From NCBI RefSeq assembly GCF_028023675.1, contig NZ_JAQIOZ010000001.1:62001-126000 (forward strand): 64,000 bases of DNA, in the 5' to 3' direction. This document shows, in pieces, positions 37,601 through 44,256 of the stretch. The position numbers and the translations under genes were made by a program. The notes under the pieces were generated by a model. It had not been told where the DNA came from, searched no databases, and saw only the letters and a list, made by a program, of their open reading frames with translations. Within the stretch, counting starts at the first letter, position 1. The number at the start of each line of letters is the position of its first letter. The DNA comes from Primorskyibacter aestuariivivens. Its GTDB lineage: Bacteria > Pseudomonadota > Alphaproteobacteria > Rhodobacterales > Rhodobacteraceae.

Positions 37601-37707
37601 GTGCCGCGCAATTGCTGGTGCAGTGGCGCGACGGCGGGCAAAGCGTGATCGACGGGCCGCTGAATGCGGGGCGGGAATACACGATCCTGCGGCAGGGACA
37701 GGACTGA
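34672..37707 (+). CDS. Permease fused to FG-GAP repeats and an ASPIC/UnbV domain
   Basis: A 1011-residue fusion. The N-terminal 370 residues are a polytopic permease of the COG0701/UPF0718 (YraQ-like) type, with the conserved pair Cys126/Cys129 in GVCVNCAAPIARG and about eight helices. Residues about 430-1010 are exported-type: six calcium-binding FG-GAP units such as DYDRDGDTDL, DLDNDGWPDL and DMDHDGDADL, a Cys-rich insert at about 690-790, and an ASPIC/UnbV domain (residues 935-1005, RDGIGARLTLT, ending with a beta-rich segment). Membrane transport plus an extracytoplasmic propeller in one chain is the notable feature. The start is uncertain: ATG 34672 has only a weak ribosome site. Confidence 0.8.
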   Translation: MLNSAVESKARFFLAALIVFTLAYFFWTGSRYPALDEKAMMSGAIQLEDPIGFEAKIQLTEGMGFIERVGVSTINWVNTNKKGMTFGVLFAAALMTLFASLRQRSFKSPWANSLLGLFIGTPLGVCVNCAAPIARGLKASGLRAETTLSAMIASPTLNIVVLTMAFSLLPTYIAGLKIALSLFIILIMVPLIVRWGLPAPEIAPIETPKAEFFQAPVLEEGETLPGAVQAVLKSYLANFWFIVKMTVPLMFLAGFLGALAGTLLPENVLGDLQFSLFLLVVIAAIGLFLPVPIAFDVVVTGALLAAGASHGYVMALLFTLGSFSIYSYFIVAQSFSVRIANAVAATVLVLGVLGGAAVERYHNWQSDRALDILLGALPNVVAPAHAVGAAGVSLTERPFAPRSAPAEMPFTRMEASEIGIDKPVEFSFKDMWPPFWEGRSLASADYDRDGDTDLMIASTETGFYLYDNQGGRFERAEIDTGDFAGKYVFNAAFADLDNDGWPDLIVATYLDGNYLVPNVQGQLDFTAARPIPNQPDTRLSMAMALDDVDADGDLDLALGNWAAGWYRQVPGEESRNRIILNDGVETFGDSFLSLPGIPGETLSILFTDMDHDGDADLIVGNDFAVPDYLYHGDGAGGFTAIRKQDGTVPHTTQTTMAVKSADLFNNGKTQLYFAQIAGRSSGVSETLKMQPLEQYCDGIKDATAKATCTRNMEIKTWYRSGNRFDPSYAPRCKELSEPDASECKAMLIKDIAIQRRDPALCDLIPADQRIPRAYCDVHFLPERLVTQNEVDAALPQIMRANVLLDPQESAYTDTAKASGLDVGGWSWDTKVADFDNDGWQDVYIVNGTWVPNEVSPSNLFFHNQGDGTFAEASGPMGLEDYLMTASATHFDIDNDGDLDLITHPVNGPITMFRNNSQTGNAIRFVIEDHVGNRDGIGARLTLTMEDGSTQSREILLGGGFMSFDAAKAHFGLGEAESAAQLLVQWRDGGQSVIDGPLNAGREYTILRQGQD

Positions 37708-37775
37708 TACGCCGGTTTCCGCCACTTGCCGGATTTGTCATTTGTCTGTGCCGCGCGGCGGCTTAGGCTGTGCTC

Positions 37776-39038
37776 ATGTCCCTTACCAAGAGTGTTTCGC
37801 CCGTGTTCCTGCGCCTGATTGTTGTCCTGTCCCTTCTGCTGCCCGCGACCGCGGATGCCCAGAACCGCGCCAAGGTGGAGCGCCAGTTCCAAAGCTGGCT
37901 GGAGCAGAGCATCTGGCCCGAAGCCCGCCGCAAGGGCGTGTCGCGCAAGACGTTCGACGCGGCCTTCGATGGCGTCGCGCTGAACTGGAAATTGCCCGAT
38001 CTCACGCCCCCCGGCCAGCCCGCCACCACCCCGAAACGCCAGCGCCAGGCCGAGTTCGGTGCGCCGTCCCGCTATTTCCGCCCCAATTCGGTGCAGGGTG
38101 CCACGCGGATCGGCAAGGAGATGGCCAAGCGACATGCGAAAACGCTGGCCCGGGTCGAGGCGCAGACCGGCGTGCCCGGGCGCATCATCCTCGCTATCTG
38201 GGGCCGGGAAAGCGGCTATGGCCGGGTGGACATCCCCCATAACGTGTTCGAGGTGTTGGGCACCAAGGGCTTCATGTCTTCGCGCAAGGGTTATTTCACC
38301 GATGAACTGATCGCCGCGCTCCAGATTGCCGAAGCTGGACATGCGCCGGGCAGCGTGATGAAAAGCAGCTGGGCGGGGGCGCTGGGCCAGCCGCAATTCA
38401 TGCCGTCCAGTTTCCTGAAATACGCCGCTGACGGGGATGGCGACGGGCGTGCCGATATCTGGCGTTCCGAGGCCGATACCATCGCCTCGATCGGTCACTA
38501 CCTTGCGCGGCACGGCTGGATCAAAGGGCGCGATTGGGGGTTCGAGGTGAAGGTCCCGGCCTCTGTCTCCTGCGCTCTCGAAGGCCCGGATCAGGGCCGT
38601 CCGATCACGTCCTGGGAAGCCATGGGCATCACCCGTGTCTCGGGCCGCCCCTTCCCCGCCCATGAACGCGATCAGGTGGGATACCTGTTGATGCCCGCCG
38701 GTCGCCATGGCCCGGGTTTTGTCGTCACGCCCAATTTCTACGTGCTCAAGGACTATAATATGAGCGATCTCTACGCGCTGTTCGTCGGCCATGTCGGCGA
38801 CCGCATCCAGTATAATGTGGGGGATTTCTCTGCCCGCTGGGGCCAGATCGACGCCATGTACCGATCAGAGATTGCCGCAATGCAGCGCGTGCTGGAGCGC
38901 GCCGGGCATGATGTGGGCGGCGCGGACGGCCTGCCCGGGTTCAAGACCCGCCGCTCCATCGGACGCTGGCAAGAGTCCAATGGGCAGAACGCGACCTGTT
39001 TCCCCGACAACAGCCTGATCAAACGGCTGGCCAAATAG
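37776..39038 (+). CDS. Lytic murein transglycosylase B with peptidoglycan-binding domain
   Basis: A 420-residue exported enzyme. A signal peptide ends near residue 28 (TADAQ). The SLT_2 domain has catalytic Glu145 in AIWGRESGYGRVDIP and LGQPQFMPSSFLKYAADGDGDG (shown in part: GQPQFMPSSF). A C-terminal peptidoglycan-binding domain (about residues 355-415) with GLPGFKTRRSIGRWQ follows. It resembles the MltB paralogue at 12625 but is longer because of the binding domain. ATG 37776 was preferred to GTG 37770. Confidence 0.9.
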   Translation: MSLTKSVSPVFLRLIVVLSLLLPATADAQNRAKVERQFQSWLEQSIWPEARRKGVSRKTFDAAFDGVALNWKLPDLTPPGQPATTPKRQRQAEFGAPSRYFRPNSVQGATRIGKEMAKRHAKTLARVEAQTGVPGRIILAIWGRESGYGRVDIPHNVFEVLGTKGFMSSRKGYFTDELIAALQIAEAGHAPGSVMKSSWAGALGQPQFMPSSFLKYAADGDGDGRADIWRSEADTIASIGHYLARHGWIKGRDWGFEVKVPASVSCALEGPDQGRPITSWEAMGITRVSGRPFPAHERDQVGYLLMPAGRHGPGFVVTPNFYVLKDYNMSDLYALFVGHVGDRIQYNVGDFSARWGQIDAMYRSEIAAMQRVLERAGHDVGGADGLPGFKTRRSIGRWQESNGQNATCFPDNSLIKRLAK

Positions 39039-39110
39039 CCAGAAACGGCGCAAACCACGCATCAAAAAGCATAGATCAGGGGATCACCGAGGGCCCATCA
39101 GAGTGGACCT

Positions 39111-39197
39111 TGGTGCGGTCGAGAGGACTCGAACCTCCACGGGAGTTACCCCACAGCGACCTCAACGCTGCGCGTCTACCAATTCCGCCACGACCGC
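39111..39197 (-). tRNA. tRNA-Leu (anticodon GAG)
   Basis: An 87-nt class II tRNA on the minus strand with encoded CCA. The acceptor arm is GCGGTCG / CGACCGC, the D-loop has TTGGTAGAC, the anticodon stem CAGCG/CGCTG encloses TTGAGGT giving anticodon GAG, and a variable arm GGGGTAACTCCC and T-loop TTCGAGTC follow. Confidence 0.97.
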
Positions 39198-39334
39198 ACT
39201 TGAATTGGTGCGCGGGGTGTAGCCAATTGATCCGCCAATGCCAAGAGCAAAAGAACAGCCCCGAGATGTTTTTTGAACGCTGTCTCATGCCCCGGGCCAC
39301 GGCACGGATCGGGCCGTGGTGCCCGCTCAAAGCA

Positions 39335-39362
39335 ATAGGGCCGCGCGTCCTGCACGGCCCTT
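39335..39362 (-). terminator. Terminator-like hairpin after the exported peptidoglycan-binding-like gene
   Basis: On the minus strand, GGGCCG pairs with CGGCCC across an 11-base loop, 24 bases after the stop. The following tract has only scattered T residues. Confidence 0.6.
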
Positions 39363-39385
39363 GCTCAATCGCTCAGATCGGCGGG

Positions 39386-41110
39386 TCACTCGCTGATGGT
39401 AAACACCGGCAGACCGCCCCCGTTCTGGGCTGCGGGCACAGCCGTCGGAGCATTGGCGGGCGCACCGCCCAGCATGGCCGAGGCCTTTTCGATCAGCGCC
39501 GTGCGTCCGGGTTGCGCCGGGGCAAAGACCGGCTCGGCCCCGCCTGCGATGGCGTCAAGCGCCGTGCCGTACCAGACCAGCGCGAGGTCCGAACGCTTGG
39601 ACGCGCCGATGCCCTGGCTCAGGTGGTGCCCCATCAGTTCCGCATAGGGCTGGTTGCCAATCGAGGTCAGCAGCAGCGCCGAGCCCATGGCCACATCCAT
39701 ATCGTCGACCCGGTAGCCGACCGAGAGACAGATCTTGGCCGTTGCCGCCAGTTGTGCCGGCGACATGCCCGAGCCAAGCACAAAGCCCGACACACCGCGC
39801 AGCACCTCGTCACGCGATTGCAGCGATACCGCGGCCACATGTTCCTTGAGCAGCGGACCAAAGCCCTGGCATTGCTGCGCGATCTGGTCCGGGGTGACGC
39901 CCTGAACCTTGGCGATCATCTCTTCGCCCTCGGCAATCGCATAGGTGCGCGCCAGGCAGAACTGTTCGCTCAGCGCCAGGTTGGCATCGGTCATCGTGCC
40001 TTCGGTGACAAAGCCGCCATTGGTCGATGTCAGCAGGTTGACCTTGTTACAATGCGAGGCCAGCGACACGGTGGCCGATTGTTGCCCGCCCATGAAGTTG
40101 GGCAGTGCGGGCGCAGCTGCGCTCGCGGCCCGTGCCGCCGGGTTCGAGACCACCGGCTGCGCCGTGGCAACGGGCGTTGCGATGGCATTGGCCTGCGGTG
40201 CCGGCGCGGCTGCCATCTGGGTCTGCGGCTGTTGTTGCGGTGCCGGTTGCTGCGGCAGCATCTGCGCTGTGGCCAGTTGCGTGCCGCCATCGGTCTTGGA
40301 ACAGGTTCCGCGCGTACAGCTGAACATCGCGGGTGTCACGTTGAATGCCTGGAAATCGTTGCGCTCATATCCGTTGGGGGTCGAGGCAAAGACCCGCACC
40401 GCACAGGATTGGGCGTTGCACCAGAAGGCCGAGCCGGTCACCGAGGTGTCGAGGATATAGTCGGTCTGGCCGTCCCCGTTGATATCCGACAGCTGGATGA
40501 AGCCATGGCGCTGGACCAACTGTTCAGCAGATGGGTCCGAGGATTTGGCGATCTCATGCACCGCAGCCGCCACCACGTTGGGCAGCCCGTAATGACCGCC
40601 GATGGACGCGGTCGCCGTGCCGGTGCCGCCATTGAGCTGTTCGTCACGATAAACGATGAGCAAGCCGCGCACCCCTTGCGGGTTCGACGCGATCAGCTGG
40701 GCTGTCGTGGCCCCGCCCGATTGCGCGCGGTAATAGGAGGAGATCAGGAAATCGCGTTCGAACTGCGTCAGCTGGCCCGTGGCCGGGTAGCCAAGATGCG
40801 CCTGATACTGGGAGATTGCGCTGCGCGTCTTGCGCCCGCTCACGCCGTCGGGTGTGCCTGCCGGAAAGCCGAAATAGTTCAACGACGTCTGCACCTCACG
40901 CACCTGCTGGCGCTGGGCCGTGTTGACGCTCGGCGTCTTGCGGTAAACCTTGCGGGTGGTCGTGCGTTGCTGCGCCCCCTGCGAAATCGCCCCGCCGATG
41001 ATGCCGCCCACAAGACCGCCGATCAGCGCGTCATTGGCCAGCGCCGTCGAGGCCGGTGTGACAACAAGACTTGCAGCCACCAGAGCGCTCAATGCATAAC
41101 GTTTCACCAT
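39386..41110 (-). CDS. Exported protein with peptidoglycan-binding-like domain
   Basis: A 574-residue protein with a signal peptide (about residues 1-25) and a Gly-rich hydrophobic segment (ALIGGLVGGIIGGAISQGA) right after it, resembling glycine-zipper lipoprotein-like regions. A peptidoglycan-binding-1-type domain (QVREVQTSLNYFGFPAGTPD) lies at about residues 70-125. A Gln/Pro/Ala-rich linker (about 285-330) leads to a helical C-terminal domain with conserved Cys (HCNKVNLL, FCLARTY, QQCQGFG). The function is not known; it likely binds the cell wall. Confidence 0.7.
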   Translation of the reverse strand: MVKRYALSALVAASLVVTPASTALANDALIGGLVGGIIGGAISQGAQQRTTTRKVYRKTPSVNTAQRQQVREVQTSLNYFGFPAGTPDGVSGRKTRSAISQYQAHLGYPATGQLTQFERDFLISSYYRAQSGGATTAQLIASNPQGVRGLLIVYRDEQLNGGTGTATASIGGHYGLPNVVAAAVHEIAKSSDPSAEQLVQRHGFIQLSDINGDGQTDYILDTSVTGSAFWCNAQSCAVRVFASTPNGYERNDFQAFNVTPAMFSCTRGTCSKTDGGTQLATAQMLPQQPAPQQQPQTQMAAAPAPQANAIATPVATAQPVVSNPAARAASAAAPALPNFMGGQQSATVSLASHCNKVNLLTSTNGGFVTEGTMTDANLALSEQFCLARTYAIAEGEEMIAKVQGVTPDQIAQQCQGFGPLLKEHVAAVSLQSRDEVLRGVSGFVLGSGMSPAQLAATAKICLSVGYRVDDMDVAMGSALLLTSIGNQPYAELMGHHLSQGIGASKRSDLALVWYGTALDAIAGGAEPVFAPAQPGRTALIEKASAMLGGAPANAPTAVPAAQNGGGLPVFTISE

Positions 41111-41230
41111 GTTCTTCTCCTCAAATGCACGGAACCATCACGTGATTCCCCAAATACCATTAGTCCTAATTAGCGTCAGTTTCCGGGAATTGCGTTTCCA
41201 AAGTCAAGCAAGCAATAAAGTTGTCTCCCT

Positions 41231-41899
41231 ATGGTAGAATGGATCATCAGCGAAGGTTTGACGGGCTATGACGAGGCCGTTGCTTTCATGGAAGCCCGCG
41301 CGGCAGCGATTGCCGAAGGCACGGCAGAAGAAGCGATCTGGCTGGTCGAACACCCCCCGCTCTACACGGCGGGCACCTCGGCCCGGATCGAGGACCTGAC
41401 CGACCCGGACCGTTTCCCGGTCTATGAGAGCAAACGTGGCGGTCAATACACCTATCACGGTCCGGGGCAGCGGGTGGCCTATGTCATGCTCAACGTCGCC
41501 AAGCGGGGCCGCGACGTGCGCTGTTTCGTGCGGCAACTGGAGCAATGGGTGATCGCCACGCTGGACGAGTTCAACGTCAAGGGCGAGATCCGCGACGGAC
41601 GCGTCGGTGTCTGGGTGGTGCGGGGTGACAAGCCGCTGGGCGTGACCGGCCAGCCCCAGGAGGACAAGATCGCCGCTATTGGGATTCGCCTGCGCAAATG
41701 GGTGAGCTTTCACGGCATCTCGATCAACGTGGAACCGGACCTGGAGCATTTCACCGGCATCGTGCCCTGCGGGATCACTGAACACGGCGTGACCTCGCTG
41801 GTCGACCTGGGCCTGCCGGTGACCATGGCGGATGTGGATGTGGCGTTGAAACGGCGCTTTGAGGAGGTGTTTGGCAGCCAATCCGCTCCAGCAAATTAA
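41231..41899 (+). CDS. lipB: Octanoyl-ACP:protein N-octanoyltransferase
   Basis: The 222-residue cytoplasmic enzyme moves octanoate from ACP to lipoyl domains, the first step of lipoate synthesis. Motifs include [16 protein letters not shown] (residues 69-84), the lysine in [11 protein letters not shown] (Lys146) and the nucleophile Cys180 in [11 protein letters not shown]. The length fits. The start is ATG at 41231. It stands alone, with a LysR gene converging on it. Confidence 0.96.
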   Translation: MVEWIISEGLTGYDEAVAFMEARAAAIAEGTAEEAIWLVEHPPLYTAGTSARIEDLTDPDRFPVYESKRGGQYTYHGPGQRVAYVMLNVAKRGRDVRCFVRQLEQWVIATLDEFNVKGEIRDGRVGVWVVRGDKPLGVTGQPQEDKIAAIGIRLRKWVSFHGISINVEPDLEHFTGIVPCGITEHGVTSLVDLGLPVTMADVDVALKRRFEEVFGSQSAPAN

Positions 41900-41961
41900 A
41901 GAGACGCTATCGACACTGGACGGCACCCGAAGCTGGTTATCGCAATGGCGTTTGGCACGCC

Positions 41962-42849
41962 TCAGGCGGGCTTTGTTACCACTTCGGCTTTTGTGCGCAG
42001 CCACTTCAGAAATGTCATGACGTCAGTCCGTGGTTCGCCCGGGCCCGTTTCAATGTAGTAGAAACCGAAAAGCGTTTCAGACGCCAGCTCCACGACACGG
42101 CCAGCCGCCAGATCATCCACGAAAAAGGCGCGGGCCGTATAAGTAATACCGTCGCCACGCCGCACCGCTGGCATGATGAGATTGCCCGGCATATGATTGA
42201 TCTGCAATGGTTTCTTAGGGACAATCCCGTGGTAGGTAAACCAATCGGCGGCCTCGTTGGTCCCCAGCTCCTGCAGCCAGGGCAATTCGGCGAGGGACGC
42301 CAGGTCCGCCCCGGTCCGCTCACCAGCCAAATCCGGCGTTCCGATGACCACCATGTCTGTCTTCAGAAAGGCTTCGCTGTCTGGCTCTACCCGGCGCCTG
42401 TCACGGTACCGGATCGCGATGTCGATGCCCCCCGGCCTGAGGTCTACGACGTGCGACGTGGGATTCAGCATCAAGGTAATCTCCGGATGCGCCCGCTGAA
42501 ACTCGCCTATTTTCGGCATCAACCACTCGACGGCGAAAGCCGGTGACATGGTCACCTGAACCGGCCTTGCAGCCGCCGCTTCATTGATCCGCGCAACACC
42601 CCGGTTGATAATGTCGAAGCCCGCTTCAAGGTCGCGTGCCAGATGCGCGCCAGACTCCGTCAACTCGATACCCCGGCCGACCCGCGCGACCAACGCGACG
42701 CCGAGCCGTCGTTCCAGGGCCTTTACCTGCTGACTGACCGCCGCCTGGGTGACATTGAGATGATCCGCCGCTTCGGCATAGCTTCCGGCACCCGCGACAG
42801 CGGCAAAGGCGCGCAGACTGTTCAAAGGGGGCAGGTTCAACCAATCCAT
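41962..42849 (-). CDS. LysR-family transcriptional regulator (GcvA-like)
   Basis: A 295-residue regulator with a winged HTH (residues about 8-66: LRAFAAVAGAGSYAEAADHLNVTQAAVSQQVKALE in outline) and a substrate-binding effector domain. The N-terminus NLPPLNSLRAF is typical of the GcvA branch. It lies divergently beside a GFA-family gene; LysR proteins often control such a neighbour (inference). Confidence 0.92.
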   Translation of the reverse strand: MDWLNLPPLNSLRAFAAVAGAGSYAEAADHLNVTQAAVSQQVKALERRLGVALVARVGRGIELTESGAHLARDLEAGFDIINRGVARINEAAAARPVQVTMSPAFAVEWLMPKIGEFQRAHPEITLMLNPTSHVVDLRPGGIDIAIRYRDRRRVEPDSEAFLKTDMVVIGTPDLAGERTGADLASLAELPWLQELGTNEAADWFTYHGIVPKKPLQINHMPGNLIMPAVRRGDGITYTARAFFVDDLAAGRVVELASETLFGFYYIETGPGEPRTDVMTFLKWLRTKAEVVTKPA

Positions 42850-42951
42850 ACGATAGTATTTCTAATGCTTCGTCACAATTAATGAATCGCATAAATCCGA
42901 AATCTTTTCAATAATGCGAATGAAATTAGCCATTTTCCGGGGAGTGACGAG

Positions 42952-43362
42952 ATGAAAAAACTAAAAGGTGGATGTTACTGCGGCGCCATTCGCTATGTGA
43001 TCGCAAGCCCACCGAAATGGTCCGGGCACTGCCATTGCCGCTCTTGTCAGCTTGCGCTCGGGGGGGCCTTTGTCACCTGGTCCAAAGTGCCTCTGGCAGA
43101 TTTTACAATCACCAAGGGCGGCCTGAAGCACATCGAGAAAACACCGGGCGTGCGCCGCGGCTTTTGCGGAGAGTGCGGCACGACGCTGACCTACGCAGCA
43201 GAAGGCGAGGTAGACGGACAGGACTGGGGCGCGGACGCCTGGTTTGCGACGGCAACGCTGGACGATCCGTCCATAGCGAAGCCGGAGACGCATGTTTTTG
43301 TCTCGCACAAACAGCCGTGGATAAAGCTGGCCGACGGATTGCCGAGTTTCGATCAGTTCTGA
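42952..43362 (+). CDS. GFA-family zinc protein
   Basis: A 136-residue member of the glutathione-dependent formaldehyde-activating (GFA/CENP-V) family. The zinc sites are GGCYCGAIRY, GHCHCRSCQ and GFCGECGTTLTY. Despite the name, most members lack proven activity. GGGGAGTGACGAG precedes the ATG. It diverges from the LysR gene and is followed by a DUF1059 gene 34 bases downstream, possibly in one operon. Confidence 0.9.
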   Translation: MKKLKGGCYCGAIRYVIASPPKWSGHCHCRSCQLALGGAFVTWSKVPLADFTITKGGLKHIEKTPGVRRGFCGECGTTLTYAAEGEVDGQDWGADAWFATATLDDPSIAKPETHVFVSHKQPWIKLADGLPSFDQF

Positions 43363-43396
43363 CGCGACTGTCTGGGACCAAAAGAGGAGAGACCCA

Positions 43397-43591
43397 ATGA
43401 GCAAGACCTATTCTTACGCCTGCCGCGACTGTGAGGGGATGGAAACCTGTCCGGGCGAGGTCCGCGCCGCAACCGAAGACGAAGTGTGGAAACTGATGGA
43501 ACTGCACGCCGTGATCGCACATGGTGAGGATCCGAGTTCCTGGGATGCGGAGACGCGCACATATCTCGGCACACTCATAAAATCGCACTGA
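43397..43591 (+). CDS. DUF1059 small protein
   Basis: A 64-residue protein with the DUF1059 pattern: SYACRDCEGMETCPGEVRAATEDEV with a Cys pair, then a short helical C-terminus (WKLMELHAVIAHG). The family is widespread and of unknown function; the Cys pair could bind metal. AGGAGAG precedes the ATG. It is likely co-transcribed with the GFA gene. Confidence 0.85.
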   Translation: MSKTYSYACRDCEGMETCPGEVRAATEDEVWKLMELHAVIAHGEDPSSWDAETRTYLGTLIKSH

Positions 43592-43747
43592 GCAGAGAGC
43601 CCGCGGCTGCGCACAGGCATGGGGCGTTACTGCGCGGTGAATGAACTTCTGAACTTTCACGCAGCCCCGGGGGGCGCAGAAAGCGCTTGAACGACTCACG
43701 GCTTCGCGCCACGTTGCGGCGTTACACACCTGCACCGGAGCACCGTC

Positions 43748-44002
43748 ATGGAGCCCCGCCTGATCGCCGCCCTGATCCTGGCCCCCTTTGCCCTGGCCTT
43801 TCTCTATTCGGCCATTCATGAGCTTGTGCGCTACCGCTCCGAGGGACGGGCGGAATACGGGCTCAGCTATGACGAAGAGACCGGCACCACCCATGTCACC
43901 GCGATTGGCGAGGAAACCGAGGCCTATGATCTCGACGATTTCGATCCCGGCGATTACCGCGACCCTGAAATCAGGACCGACCCGGACGAGGAGCGCAGCT
44001 AG
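43748..44002 (+). CDS. Small single-helix membrane protein, acidic tail
   Basis: The 84-residue product has one N-terminal membrane helix (about residues 5-25) and an acidic soluble tail (YDLDDFDPGDYRDPEI). No family was recognised. It lies 156 bases after DUF1059 on the same strand, with no clear ribosome site. Its stop is 6 bases from an inverted repeat. Confidence 0.5.
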   Translation: MEPRLIAALILAPFALAFLYSAIHELVRYRSEGRAEYGLSYDEETGTTHVTAIGEETEAYDLDDFDPGDYRDPEIRTDPDEERS

Positions 44003-44008
44003 AGCATA

Positions 44009-44039
44009 GCGCGTAAAAGTGGAACCCGGTTTTGCGCGC
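44009..44039. repeat. Imperfect inverted repeat
   Basis: GCGCGTAAAA (44009-44018) and TTTTGCGCGC (44030-44039) match as inverted arms except at one base, around an 11-base spacer. It may be a terminator for the upstream gene or a dispersed element. Confidence 0.5.
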
Positions 44040-44152
44040 CCCGGACATGCGCGCTGCATCGGCAGAGGACGGCGCGTGAACGCGACCCGCGTTGGGGCGC
44101 TGCGCGTGGCACAGTAAGGGCGCTGCGCGCGGCATAGGGGGTTATCCACATC

Positions 44153-44181
44153 CTGTCATGATTCCTTGTTGAAACTGTCAC
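44153..44181 (+). promoter_or_regulatory. Candidate Pho box upstream of phoX
   Basis: CTGTCAT at 44153-44159 and CTGTCAC at 44175-44181 are direct repeats exactly 22 bases apart, twice the 11-base PhoB half-site period; the middle unit is degenerate. The position, 76 bases before the phoX start, fits PhoB activation. Confidence 0.65.
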
Positions 44182-44256
44182 ACCGCCGCAACGCGCGGGC
44201 CTTATCGCGGCAAGCGCTGCGAGGTTGCAGCGACGGATTTCACACAGGGATACGCC

